Positions 51,983-63,903 of a stretch of 64,000 nucleotides of DNA are shown here, in pieces. Positions within the stretch are counted from its first letter, which is position 1; every line of letters starts with the position of its first letter. The DNA comes from Warburgia ugandensis. Taxonomy: Eukaryota > Streptophyta > Magnoliopsida > Canellales > Canellaceae. Under the pieces are notes generated by a model that saw only the letters and a list, made by a program, of their open reading frames with translations, did not search any database and was not told the DNA's origin. Made by a program: the position numbers and the translations under genes. The stretch is taken from assembly GCA_035236585.1 (NCBI GenBank), contig CP141136.1, forward strand, positions 49,803,136 to 49,867,135. Direction: 5' to 3'.

Positions 51983-52880
51983 TTCTTCACTCCTTATAGA
52001 AATTTTGTCCTCTAAATTCTTTCCATTTTATTCTTTAGACACTTGTAAAAGTATCCCTAACAATACCAACATCAACATTGATAAATAGACAATTTCACAT
52101 CATGTCATCTCCTCATATACCAATTCACATGTAATTCAATAAATGGTAAACCATTACACAATAAACAACTCATAATTTAATCAGAATACATAATAACCAC
52201 ATATAGTGTGATTAACATAAACCAGACTCTCATCTAGGAGTTAGTTATTTGTGTACAACTTTAATACCGGTAAAATCACCATATCAATAAAATCAAAGCA
52301 TCTCAGCTCCCTAGTTGGCAAATCTATGCTAAATCTATTATATAGCACATCAGCTCACCCATAGTCAATCATTTATTAAATCAAAACCAGAGCATATAGC
52401 TCACCAATAGGCAATCATATGCTAGTTGAAACCAGAGCATATCAACTCACCCATAGACACACTATGCCAATCAAAATCAATTCGCAACACAATCATACTG
52501 TAAGCACTTAGAATCTTGCCACCTAGAAGGCTGCCAGTGCCTCTCGCACTCGCCCTCATTGGCTACTTACAAGTATCGATCATAAATTGAATTTTGAATA
52601 CCTGTAAGAGAATAATCTCATATAATATTATACATCACTGTTGTCCTATGAAACTCAATTACTTAGCGCTAGTAGTTCATAAGACTAAGGAACTATGAAC
52701 CTCAGTCACTAGTTTGGCTAATCTCAACCCATCATAGTCTCAATAAACTACCTCTCTATCATTTAAGCTATTGCAGTAAAGGAAATTCACTTCCTCTTAC
52801 CATAACTCATGCTATAGATGTTTGCAACAAACGATGAGTCCTTAGACATTCTGAATTAATGCACAAGGATTCCTTGTGCT
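51983..52880 (-). other. Element D interior, 3' part, with short tandem repeats
   Basis: It begins (on minus) with the pre-LTR block and tract, but RNase H and integrase cannot be recognised. At 52296-52485 four loose units of about 45 bp share AGCATATCAGCTCACCCATAG and CAATC. This suggests that an LTR fragment of another family sits here. Confidence 0.4.
52296..52485. repeat. 45-bp loose tandem array
   Basis: Four units with the core RGCATATCAGCTCACCCATAG and a CAATCATWT.. part. They are similar in style to the arrays in LTRs A, D and I but unrelated in sequence. Confidence 0.6.
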
Positions 52881-53480
52881 CCTCTCTATTCATGAAGTAT
52901 ACAATAATACTATATATTAACATAATCATGCCTCATCCAAATAACATTTGAAGATTCAACCCATCATATCCATACATTCTGTCAGTGTATTGGTTCCACC
53001 AATTTGTACCATCTAGAACTCATAACAATCATAACAAGTTCTAAAAATCATCTTAAAGATGTCATACTCAGAATCCTAGGCTGGTTATAACCACAACTCA
53101 AATCAATCTCCACAAACACCATGCACCATCCTGAGTTGATCAAATAAATCATCAATATACGATTAAGAATATCAATTCTCCATGATGGTACTATCAAACA
53201 ATCGATAATCTGTGCATAACAATAAAGATTTATCTCTCTTCTCATGAAGAAGACTAATGCACTTTATGAAGACCCATTAGGCCTCTTAAAATCCTTATTA
53301 AAATTTCATATAGTTGGAGCTTTGCCAACTCAGTGGGTCCATCCCATATGGCATTTTGGGTAAAAAATACTATACTTGATGCCAAATCCACTTCAAAATC
53401 AGTCTCTTGGAGCAATACCATGAAAACACTTCAGGTAAGAATGTGAACTCTTGAACATCATCTTTGTGCTTAGTGTGGCC
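52881..53480 (-). pseudogene. Element D reverse transcriptase remnant
   Basis: The minus strand carries worn RT motifs of the Ty3/gypsy type: [10 protein letters not shown] near 53130-53165, FVEIDLSCGYNQPRI near 53075-53120 (normally [15 protein letters not shown]), and FRTCYDCYEF with TNTLTECMDMM further along (52960-53050). The catalytic DD box is not recognisable. Frames shift several times. Confidence 0.6.
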
Positions 53481-54831
53481 ACTAACGGTCCTCCATTATC
53501 ACACAAACAAGAATAAAACTTGGCACCCTCTAAAAAAGTACTACACTACCTTCAAGGTAGGATCAGCTAGTCCATCCCAAAGATGACATCACAATCCACC
53601 ATATCGAGTAGGATGAGATCTTCGTTCATCGTCTCTCTCTTACTAGGTTCATAGGTACCTCTTAAAAGTACTCATTAGCCTCTAATGACTCTCCTGCTAA
53701 AGTCATAATATCCAACTGAAAGGATAACACATCCAGGCATGTCTAAGTAGGATGCCAACACATAAAACAAAAGAATGACTAGGTTCTGGATCAAGGAGGA
53801 TCATAACATGCCTACCAACAATCAGGAAAATACTTTCCACCATATGGTTTGAAGCACGTGCTTGGCTCAAAGTAATAACAGAAACTCATCACTGCTAATG
53901 TGGGGTAATCTCTACCCTAACCCCAATGTCAAGTTATCTGACTTGCTATCCTTTAGGACAGTCTCTAAAGAAATGCATTGACTCACCACAGTCAAGCATC
54001 TAAGGGATTTCCATTGAAATGGCAGCTGCTAATACTATTGCCACTACTGTGGTGTCTACTAACTCTAAGACATAACTATTTAGGAACATGCCCTTGCAAG
54101 TAACACACCTCTTCAGTACATAAACTAGTTCAAATACTATTGAGCTGCCTGATCTTTCTACTTTAAAGTAACCAACTCTCTCTCTATATCACCAATTACT
54201 CCTCAGGTAAAGATACTGATCATTACTAGCCTTCCCAAGAGCCTTCTAGATAAAGGTTTTAGCAATAGAAGATTACATCCTCTCAACTGACCATCATTAG
54301 AATCCTCATAATTGCATTTTTAGTGTCTTCACTTCCACCATTTCATTTCCTATAACTAACGAATTATTTCATGGTCATATTAGTCAAAATCAATTGCAAC
54401 TTTGTCAATCTCACATCCAATGAAACTGATCTTTCATAATAACCTTCATTATTAAAAACCACAATAACATCACTATCCATGTTGAGTGTAAATCAATTAT
54501 AATCAATTTCATCTTGCCCATTCACTTCATTTTATCTTTCTCTCTATTTGATTCATTACATAATCATCACTATTTAATAATTATTCACTAAGTTTCTATA
54601 TTCATGCTTCAATTCTGCACTCATCTGCTTTTCTTTCTTATCATTTAGTAATCATCCTTATAAAAAAATTGTCATATCCTCTAAGCACTATGCACCTCCA
54701 ATTCATAACTAGAACTCTTAAGAATCATTTAAATATACATTTATTTCTCAATGATGACTAGCTGTCAATATATGTATATATATATATAAGGAATAACTCA
54801 TTTTCATTCCTCCGATCAATAATTCATTTGC
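53481..54831 (-). pseudogene. Element D gag-protease remnant
   Basis: Near 53955-54003 the minus strand gives LDCGESMHFFRDCPK, a zinc knuckle whose first Cys is lost. Protease-like pieces (LDIMTLAGESLEAN near 53680-53725, then a worn copy of the VILGMDWL motif) lie between this and RT, in the correct order for minus. The part toward 54831 has no clear domain and is cut by element E. Confidence 0.5.
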
Positions 54832-55181
54832 TGTGACAACCCAGATTCTATATGATGCAAATTTGATAAAAAGGCGAGATCTCTTGTTTTATAAATATGA
54901 AATGCATGAAAATCTTTTTGTTTTGGAAAACAATTTTTTGAATAAAACCCCAAGTGCCAAAACACATTTTCAAATTATATAGCCATGGCATAGTTTTAAA
55001 TTAACTCCATTCCTAAGAAAGTGTTAGTCACAGCCTCAGCTACAGAGAGTAACTACAATCAAGTAACATTGAAAGATAAGGTAGGGGTTTACTTACTTGT
55101 ACTTAATTTGGGTGTCTTCTGTCATAGGCGTACCCTGTCCTTAAGTGTTTACTTTGTGTCTGAAAAATGTAGAGGATTGGG

Positions 55182-55200
55182 TGAGTATATACTATACTCA
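55182..55200 (-). promoter_or_regulatory. Hairpin in E 3' LTR
   Basis: TGAGTATA and TATACTCA arms around a TAC loop on plus, identical in stem to the C hairpins, 350 bp before the LTR 3' end. The matching segment is deleted from the E 5' LTR. Confidence 0.65.
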
Positions 55201-56518
55201 GTAGGAGTCTATCACTACTAGTTTTATAATGCATGCTATGTTTAAAATCATATGCTCTTTAAAACATGTGCATGTTTGAACACTCGTGTCCAATATCGAT
55301 ATTAAAAACCATTGTCAAATTGGAATACTGACGACTTAAAGAATCGCATAATCCAAGTTGAAAGTATCATATATATCATAAACATAATGATATGCATAAG
55401 ATGCTCAACTGAATCCAACTCATGGATATATGGTATGGTCGACCAACCTCATGTCATGCCATATGCAACGCAAGTAAATTCTCAAAACATAGGGCCCACT
55501 ATGCCCACGACCTCACCGTCGTGTGGTCCCCGGGTACCTAGGGACACAGGGTCATAGCCTCCATGGGGCATATGACACTTCGACCCAGTGCCGTGATACT
55601 AGTGGTAGCCCCCTGTACCACATGCAGTCGAATCAAGGACATGCCTTTTTGGCGTGGTACCCTTTCCACCTAATAGTGGTAGAGGCTGGGAGGTCACCCC
55701 AGACCTCTCGGCATAGCGCCCACGAGCTTACTAGCCCAAATCATATACGATCAATCAAGCAAAAACCTCTTTTTCAAAACCTGTCCTCTTTGGGTCCCTC
55801 ACAACTGCCTACCCAACATCTTTTGGGCACTCCAGCATCTTTTGGTAACCCACAAGAACATGCAATTTTTCAAAACTTATTAACCACAAATCATGCAATT
55901 TATGCAATCGTTTGCAAAACATATCTATGCATAATGTATTTATCATATGCATGTTGAATTCATTTATATGCTAAACAAGTCATATATAAAATTAAGTCAT
56001 GCTAAACAAGTCATATAATTTATACTTAAAACATGCATTCTCAAAACAATCATGGGCTCTTTTTAAAAGTCTAGTAGCGATAGAGCACCTACCTGGTTTG
56101 GTTACGCTAGCCCCCTTGTCCTCGTACGCTCCTGCTCATAGTTTAGGCGAACAAGGTTAGCTTGGCCTATTTCTATAGGTTTTAGAATGGTTGATCTCAC
56201 TACTTAGTTATTAAGGGTTCATTCCCATGCCTATGGGTGTCTTAAGGTCCTAACTGGGCCTTGGTATCATCAGGTTTACAAAGGTTTAGTGGCCCCGTGC
56301 CACTATCGTAGTTTAAGGGTTGTGCCTACCTTAGATTGGGCCTTAATCAGGTATTTTATGGTTTGTGTGTATCTACATCGTCGACACGGACACAACGCCT
56401 TTCGCAGCGCCTCAATCGAAGCCCTAGAACTCAAGTTATGGGCAAATTAATATCAAGTGTACATAGAGGCCATACGAGGTGGAAGCCCGGGACGCGTGAA
56501 CGGCGCGTGCCCCAGCAA

Positions 56519-56614
56519 GCGTGTCTGTAGACACACTGGGCTTCTGCCCAACTTTTTCATTTGCAGGCGTGTCTGCAGACGCACCGGGCTTCCGCCCAAC
56601 TTTTTCATTTGCAG
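56519..56614. repeat. 48-bp tandem duplication in E 3' LTR
   Basis: Two head-to-tail copies (56519-56566, 56567-56614) of a unit starting GCGTGTCTGYAGAC and ending TTCATTTGCAG. The 5' LTR has one unit (63073-63120). Confidence 0.92.
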
Positions 56615-56962
56615 GCGCGTCCATGGACGCACTCGCTAGTTTCTCTCTAACGCGATAGACGCATTTTCGTCCTGTGGGGACCGGGGCGTCCTCGGGATGC
56701 CCTGGTTCGACCCTGTCGCACTAGTGCTCCCCAGGCACTGTCCCTGGGTCCTTTGTGGCTCCTTAGAGGCCCGTTTTGCATGGTTTTTCATGCAGAAACT
56801 TGGGGAAACCCACCCTAAGTCTAAGGAGGAGATGGGTTTGGAGGGATTTTGGGCATACCTGGTTCGTGGCCGGGTTTTTCTCCATGTTTTCTCCTCTTGT
56901 CTACCTCTTCATGATGGGTTTTTCCCAAGCTTTTGGGCTGCCATTGGAGGCACCCAAGAGCT

Positions 56963-56972
56963 CTATTTATAG
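56963..56972 (-). promoter_or_regulatory. TATA box of E 3' LTR inside an inverted repeat
   Basis: CTATAAATAG on minus, about 430 bp into the LTR. It is embedded in GAGCTCTATTTATAGAGCTC, with 8-bp perfect arms around TTTA. Confidence 0.7.
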
Positions 56973-57398
56973 AGCTCGAAGAGGGTTCTGGAGGGGGTTC
57001 TTACTGCCATGGAATGGCGATGGAGAAACCTCCAGAATGGCAGTGGTTTCTCCCCTGCACACCGCCGTTCTAGGACCCTCTAGGAGGTTGAAGAAGAGGG
57101 GTGCCTGTATCAAAATGGGTCCCTGTGTTTCTCAGGCTAAATCCGTTTTTAATGTAAATTACACTTTTGCCCTTGAACTTCAAAGGGCCATAACTTGCTC
57201 ATTTTAACTCCGTTTTGAGTGATTTTGGTCTTGTTGGATTCCTTTTTCCGAGACGCACCTAAGGGTACTACTCTCAGGACCAAATTTCTGGGTCCAATCA
57301 GGGTGAATAGTGAAATGACCACAATACCCTTATCTCCAAAAGGTGAACTTTTCATTACTAACTTGGGATTTCAATGTTACAAAAATGGAGTCATTATA

Positions 57399-57445
57399 TT
57401 CTTACCCCCTTAGGGGAATTTCGCCCCTAAAATTCTACAATATAT
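57399..57445 (-). other. Element E polypurine tract and conserved pre-LTR block
   Basis: On minus, AATTTTAGGGGCGAAATTCC is followed by CCTAAGGGGGTAAGAA and then the LTR. The block corresponds to the AATTTCGAGGACGAAATTC seen before the 3' LTRs of C, D, F and G. The purine run primes plus-strand DNA. Confidence 0.75.
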
Positions 57446-57449
57446 ACAG

Positions 57450-60400
57450 TCACAAGATCTCGAGGTACTTTTCTTGCATTTCTGACTCCGGTTCCCAAGT
57501 CTCTTCTTCCATGTGTGCATTTCTCCACAAAACGTTGACTAAGTGTATGCCCTTGTTCCGCAGTGTCTTACTCTTACGATCCAGAATCTCAACTAGTCTC
57601 GTCTCTAGCTTGAGATCCTCCATCAACTCTATCGGTACCTGGTTGATGACATGAGCAAGGTCAGGCACGTACCTCCTTAGCATAGATATATGGAATACGT
57701 TATGCACTTCAGATAGCTGAGGGGGTAGTACGATCCTGTAGGCCACTTTCTCCAGGATTTCAAAAGGTCTTATGCAACATGGACTAAGCTTGCCTTTGAT
57801 ATCAAACCGCATAACTCCCTTAGTGGGAGATATCTTCAGGAAAACGTGCTCTCCTATGTCGAATTCCAATGGTCTCCTCCTTTGATCAGCATAGCTCTTT
57901 TGCCTGCTTTGAGCTGTGAGGAGGTGTCTCCTTATGAGTTTGACCTTCTCAGTGCATTGCTCCACCAGCTCGGACTGGAGCACCCTGGACTCTCCAACTG
58001 GTGGGTGATCGACAGGGTCTCCCATAGAGCGCCTCGTACGGAGCCATGCCAATGCTCAACTGAAAGCTGTTGTTGTACGCCAACTCTATTACTCGTAGGT
58101 TTTCATCCCAGCTATGCTTCCAATAGAGGGCACAAGTTCGCAACATATCTTCGACTATCTGGATCGTGCGTCCTGACTGTCCATCGGTTTGTGGATGGAA
58201 GGCTGTGCTAAAGTTCAAGGAAGATCTAAGGATTTTTGGACGGACTTCCAGAGTTGTGAAGTGAAGCGGCTATCCCTATCTGAAGTGATACTAAGGGGTA
58301 TGCCATGTAAACTCACTATCTCTTTGATGTATAGCTGAGATAAGTTGTCAGTAGATTGGGTATGGTGTATAGGAAGGAAATGGGCTGTCTTAGTCAATCT
58401 ATCAACAATTACCCAGATCATGTCATGACCCTTAGAGGTCCTGGGTAACCCTACGATGAAGTCCATGGTAATATGGTCCCATTTCCATTCGGGTAACTCA
58501 AGGGGTTGTAACAATCCTGTAGGTCTTTTTGTTGACATGTTAGACACTTTGCCACAAATTCCCCTATGTCTTTTTTCATACCATCCCACCAATATTGTCT
58601 CTTTAAGTCTTGATACATCTTAATTCCTCCCGAGTGTATAGTATACTTAGACCGATGAGCCTCTTTTAAGATTTCTTGTCTTAATTCTTCATTAGTCAGT
58701 ACCACTAATCTTCCTTGCATGTAAACGCTACCATCTTCCCCTTTAGTAAACCCTGGTTTTCCTATGAAAGCTTGTATATCCGGATCTCCTTTCTATTCTT
58801 GCTTAACCTTTTCATTAACAGCCAACTTTATCGTTAGTCCTGCCATAATGATCTTGCGCCTACTTATGTCTAGTTTCCACGTTATTACTTCTTGTAATAG
58901 CTTCCATTTCTTAGTCAATAAACTTGCACACATCCCTTGGGTTTTTCTACTTAATGCATCAGCTACCACATTAGCTTTTCCAGGGTGATAATGAATGGAG
59001 AAGTCATAGTCTTTTAAGTATTCCATCCATCTTCTTTGTCGCATGTTTAAGTCTTGTTGGGAAAAGATATATTTAAGACTCTTATGATCTGTAAAAACTT
59101 CAAACTTTTCCCCATATAAATAATGTCTCCAAATTCGCAAGGCAAAGACTATGGCCGCTAATTCCAAGTCATGGGTCGAGTAATCGACTTCATGCTTCTT
59201 AAGTTGCTGAGAAGCATAAACAATTACCTTCCCATGTTGCATAAGTACGCAGCCTAGTCCTTGTTGCGAGGCATCATTGTATATCTCAAATTCGCCACTT
59301 CCTGAAGGTAAAGTAAGAACAGGTGCTGTAGTTAACCTTCTCTTTAGTTCCTGGAAGCTTTCCTCACATTTATCAGTCCATTCAAATCTTGTGTCTTTCC
59401 TGGTCAGCTTAGTTAGAGGTAAAGCAATTTGTGAAAAACCCTCAATGAATCGCCTATAATATCTGGCAAGTCCTAAGAAGCTTCTTATTTCTATGACTGT
59501 CTTAAGTATTTCCCATTTCTGTACTGATTCAACCTTAGCAGGGTCGACTGCTATGCCATATGGAGAAATAATATGTCCTAAGAAATTAACCCTTTCTAGC
59601 CAAAACTCACACTTACTGAATTTTGCATATAACTTGTATGTTTGTAGGGTGCTTAATGTTATCCTTAGATGTTCCTTATGGTCTTCAGGAGTTTCTGAAT
59701 ATATTAAGATATCATCCACAAACACTATGATGAATTTATCTAAGTACTCCTTGAACACCCTATTCATGAGGTCCATAAATGCGCTGGAGCATTAGTTAAA
59801 CCAAAGGACATCACGCTAAATTCATAATGGTTGTATCGAGTCCTGAAGGCTATCTTGGGGATATCTTCTTCTCTAACTCGAAGTTGATGGTACCCGGATC
59901 GTAGATCAATTTTAGAAAAGACTCTGGCTGACTGAAGTTGATCGAAAAGATCATCAATTCAGGGAAGGGGATACTTATTCTTAATGGTGACCCTATTTAG
60001 CATTCAACAGTCTACGCACAATCTCATGGAGCCATCCTTTTTCTTAATAAAAAGGACTGGAGCTCCCCACAGAGATACGCTAGGTCATATGAACCCTTTG
60101 TCAAGTAGTTCCTGTAACTGGGTCTTCAATTCTTTTAGTTCTGCAGGAGCCATTTGGTAAGGAGCTTTGGAAATGGGGGAAGTACTAGGTATAAGGTCAA
60201 TGACAAACTCAATTTCTCTTGGCGAGGGTAGACCTGGCAAATCCTCACGGAATATGTAAGGAAATTCTCGGACTACCTCGACATCCTCTAGCTTTAGTTG
60301 GGGACTCTCGACAGATTCAATCTTGGCCAAGAAGAAGGGGCATCCCTGAGCAATGTGCTTAATTGCTTTCATGGCAGAAATAACACACGTTCCAGAATAA

Positions 60401-61816
60401 TCCTTTCTTCCTTGGAGGGTGAAAGTGTCTCCATTAGGTAGGGTAAAAGTGACACGTTTCTGGTGGCAATCAACAAAGGCTTGATGAAGGGCTAACCAGT
60501 CCATACCTAGGATGACGTCGAAGTCATTCATATATAAGTGAATAAGATTGGCAGGTAGCAAATGATCTTTGATCAAAATGGGAACATCCTAGAGATACGA
60601 ATAGGTGGGAAGTGCCTGGCCTACAGGAGTCATGACTTCTTGGGTGAAGTCCAGGTCCTGTGGTATAATGTCTAAGGTTGATGCAAACTCCCGGGATATG
60701 AAAGAATGAGGGGAGCCTGTATCGAATAGAACTTTAGCAGGTGTATCATAGATAGAAAGAATACCTTCAACTACTGCATTTGAAGCCTGGGCTTGACTGG
60801 AAGTGAGGGCAAAGACACGTCCTTGCCTCCTTGGAACTTGATCTTCTTTACGCTCTTCAACTTTCCTTTTAAGACAATTACTAGCAAAATGTCGTAATTC
60901 TCCACAACTATAGCAAGTGATGTTGAAAGTGGGACATGGTTTGCCTGAATGATTCCTGTTACACCTAGGGCATGTCTTCTAGTCTGGCCTTTTTCCTTTG
61001 TTTTCAAACGGCTTCTTGAAAGGTGGCCTGGGTCCAGATGACTGAAATGGTCTCTTTCCTTTATTTCTCATGGTGTTGATGTTCTTAGTTTCCTTCATTG
61101 CCTGGTTCCTTTGATAATCTTTTTCGTATAGGGAGGCTATCTCTACGGCTTTGGCTACTGTGGAAGGTTGGAAACCTAGAACTCTTTTCCTGAGTCCTAG
61201 GTTGAGCCCATCTACAAATCTTTTTGCCGCATCTTCCTCACCAACACAAGCACGTGGTGCAAATCTTCAGAGGCTGATGAATCTATTTTCATACTATTGG
61301 ACAGTCATGTTCCCTTGTTCTAAATACATAAATTCCTTTTCTTTCTGTTTTCTTACGTGTTTAGGATAATATTTGTCATTAAAGACCTTTTTTAACTCTT
61401 CCCATCCTATTGTTTCTCACTAGTCAAAATAAGTCCTTTCCGCTGTTTCCTACCAAAAAGGTAGCCTCTCCCCTAAACACAAATGTGGCCATGGGTACCT
61501 TTCTTTCTTCAGCTATGTTCATGGCTTTAAATATCTTTTCAATATCAATTAACCATTTTTCAACTGTAGATGCTTCATCTTCTCCTGTGAACGAGGGAGC
61601 TAATTTCTGAAACCTTTCTAACTGAACATCAGTCCTATCTATTACTTTATCAGGGGAAGGATCTCGAGTGGTAGGGGTTTGGCTTTGACTATTCATGTAT
61701 TGTCCCATATGCTATAGGAATTGTTGGAACAATTCAGCCATCCCATTGCCCAACCCAGCGGAGTTCACTGGTGGGGCTTCAGGTCTTGGAGCATTGCTTC
61801 CTTTCTTTTTAGGCAT
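57450..61816 (-). pseudogene. Element E gag-pol polyprotein, disrupted
   Basis: Gag starts at the ATG at 61814-61816 (MPKKKGSNAP). Two zinc boxes follow: CPRCNRNHSGKPC (60934-60972) and CYSCGELRHFASNC (60874-60915), as in Tekay/Del. The protease keeps its D-T-G site (60715-60723), within LFDTGSPHSFIS. RT keeps FVDDILIY with the Asp pair at 59711-59716. RNase H shows [27 protein letters not shown] and [10 protein letters not shown]. Integrase has the zinc domain (AHRSKYTIH...CLTCQQ, 58530-58680), catalytic Asp codons at 58461-58463 and 58278-58280, but Gly at the catalytic Glu position (58171-58173, QSGRTIQ). A GPY/F module and a chromodomain (VNVLWRNAHMEEETWEPESE) end at 57450. Breaks include TAG at 61713-61715 and 60979-60981, stops within RT, and frameshifts near 61450, 59790 and 58216. 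It makes no full protein. Confidence 0.9.
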
Positions 61817-61888
61817 CTGTAATCATAAGGTAATTTACCAAACCTTAGTATGTGTTATCCTATTACCCCTTACTCTTTCATGGATGAA
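61817..61888 (-). other. Remaining leader of element E
   Basis: Only about 72 bp separate the gag start from the truncated 5' LTR, where a complete element would have the primer site and a longer leader. TTATGATTACAG directly precedes the gag ATG and looks like a splice acceptor. Confidence 0.6.
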
Positions 61889-63903
61889 ACTTGAAGAATC
61901 GCATATTCTAAGTCGAAAGTATCATATATATCATAAACACAATGATATGCATAAGGTGCTAAACTGAATCCAACTCATGGATATATGGTATGGTCGACCA
62001 ACCTCATGTCATGCCATATGCAATGCAAGTAAATCCTCAAAACATAGAGCCCACTATGCCCATGACCTCACGGCCGTGTGGTCCTTGGGTACCTAGGGAC
62101 ACAGGGTCATAGCCTCCATGGGGCATATGACACTTCGACCCAGTACTGTGACACTAGTGGTAGCCCCCTGTACCACATGTAGTCGAATCAAGGACATGCC
62201 TTTTTGGCGTCGTACCCTTTCCACCTAATAGTGGTAGAGGCTAGGAGGCCACCCCAAACCTCTCGGCATAGCGCCCATGAGTTTACTAGCCCAAATCATA
62301 TACGATCAATCAAGCAAAAACCTCTTTTTCAAAACTTGTCCTCTTTGGGTCCCTCACAACTGCCTGGCCCTCACAACTGCCTACCCAGCTTCTTTTGGGT
62401 ACTCCACCGCCTTTTGGTAACCCTCAAGGACATGCAATTTTTCAAAACTCAATAACCAAAAATCATGCAATTTATGCAATCGTTTGCAAAACATGTCTAT
62501 GCATAATGTATTTATCATATGCATGCTGAATTCATTTATATACTAAACAAGTCATATAATTTATACTTAAAACATGCATTCTCAAAACAATCATGGGCTC
62601 TTTTTAAAAGTCTAGTAGTGATAGAGCACCTACCTGGTTTGGTCACGCTAGCCCCCATGTCCTTGTACGCTCCTACTCATAGTTTAGGCGAACAAGGTTA
62701 GCTTGGCCTATTTCTATAGGTTTTAGAATGGTTGATCTCACTACTTAGGCATTAAGGGTTCATTCTCATGCCTATGGGTGTCCTAAGGTCCTAACTGGGC
62801 CTTGGTATCATCAGGTTTACAAAGGTTTAGTGGCCCCGTGCCACTATCATAGTTTAAGGGTTGTGCCTACCTTAGATTGGGCCTTGATCAGGTATTTTAT
62901 GGTTTGCGTGTATCTATGTCGTCGACACGGACACAATACCTTTCGCAGCACCTCAATCGGAGCCCTAGAACTCAAGTTATGGGAAAATTAATATCAAGTG
63001 TAAATAGAGGCCATATGAGGTGGAAGCCTGGGATGCTAATGCGTCCCGCGTCAGCAGCGCGTGCCCTAGCGGGCACGTCTGTAGATGCAGTGGGCTTCTA
63101 CCCTACTTTTTAATTTGCGGGCACATCCACGGACGCGCCAGCTAGTTTCTCTCTAACGTGGTCGACACGTTTTTGTTCTGTGGGGACCGGGGCGTCCTCA
63201 GGATGCCCTAGTTCGACCCTCTCAAACTAGTGCACCCCAGGCACCGTCCCTGGGTCCTTTGTGCTCCTTAGAGGCCTGTTTTGCATTGTTTTTCATGTAG
63301 AAACTTGGGGAAACCCACCCTAAGTCTAAGGGGGAGATGGGTTTGGAGGGATTTTGGGCATACCTGGTTCGTGGCCGGGTTTTTCTCCACGTTTTCTCCT
63401 CTTGTCTACCTTCCATGATGGGTTTTTCCCAAGCTCTTGGGCTGCCATTGGAGGCGCCCAAGAGCTCTATTTATAGAGCTTGAAGAGGGTTCTGGAGGGG
63501 GTCCTTACCGCCATGGAATGGCGGTGGAGAAACCTCTAGAATGGCAGTGGTTTCTCCCCTGCACACCGCCGTTCTAGAACCCTCTAGGAGGTTGAAGAAG
63601 AGGGGTGCCTGTATCAAAACGGCTCCTTGTGTTTCTCAGGCTAAATCCGTTTTTAATATAAATTACACTTTTGCCCTTGAACTTCAAAAGGCCATAACTT
63701 GCTCATTTTAACTCCGTTTTGAGTGATTTTGGTCTTGTTGGATTCATTTTTCTGAGACACACCTAATGGTACTACTCTCAGGACCAAATTTCTGGGGTCC
63801 AGTCATGATGAATAGTGAAATGACCAAAATGCCCTTATTTCCAAAAAGTGAACTTTTCATTACTAACTTGGGATTTCAATGTTACAAAAATGGAGTCATT
63901 ACA
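61889..63903 (-). repeat. Element E 5' LTR, 3' end deleted
   Basis: This aligns with 55334-57398. It starts TGTAATGACTCC on minus at 63903. The last 500 bp (equivalent of 54832-55333), holding the hairpin and LTR terminus, are missing. It has a tandem duplication of CTCACAACTGCC near 62354-62384 that the other LTR lacks, and only one copy of the 48-bp unit. Confidence 0.88.
63467..63476 (-). promoter_or_regulatory. TATA box of E 5' LTR inside an inverted repeat
   Basis: CTATAAATAG on minus at the same offset as in the 3' LTR. The flanking GAGCTC arms are intact on both sides (AGAGCTCTATTTATAGAGCT). Confidence 0.7.

Larger units (their letters stand above)
54832..57398 (-). repeat. Element E 3' LTR, complete
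   Basis: On minus it starts TATAATGACTCC (the 5' copy has TGTAATGACTCC, so the terminal TG is mutated) and ends CTGGGTTGTCACA. The length is 2567 bp. From about 55170 to 56200 it is clearly related to the C LTR, for example CAGGTAGGTG near 56090 and the hairpin at 55182-55200. The U3 part is GC-rich. Confidence 0.88.
54832..63903 (-). mobile_element. Element E: Ty3/gypsy chromovirus (Tekay/Del-like), broken but recognisable in all domains
   Basis: The element is 9072 bp long, bounded by LTRs in the same orientation and by TTTGC (left) and TTTAC (right), a probable 5-bp target duplication with one mismatch. On the minus strand the order is 5' LTR (63903-61889), gag, protease, RT, RNase H, integrase, chromodomain, polypurine tract and 3' LTR (57398-54832). 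It is inserted in the gag end of element D. The 5' LTR lacks its last 500 bp or so and the primer site, so the copy could not prime reverse transcription. Confidence 0.9.

Noticed and set aside
56336..57207. Several overlapping frames in the E 3' LTR
   Set aside because: They fall in the GC-rich U3/R region, antisense to the element, and the matching stretches of the 5' LTR do not keep the same frames.
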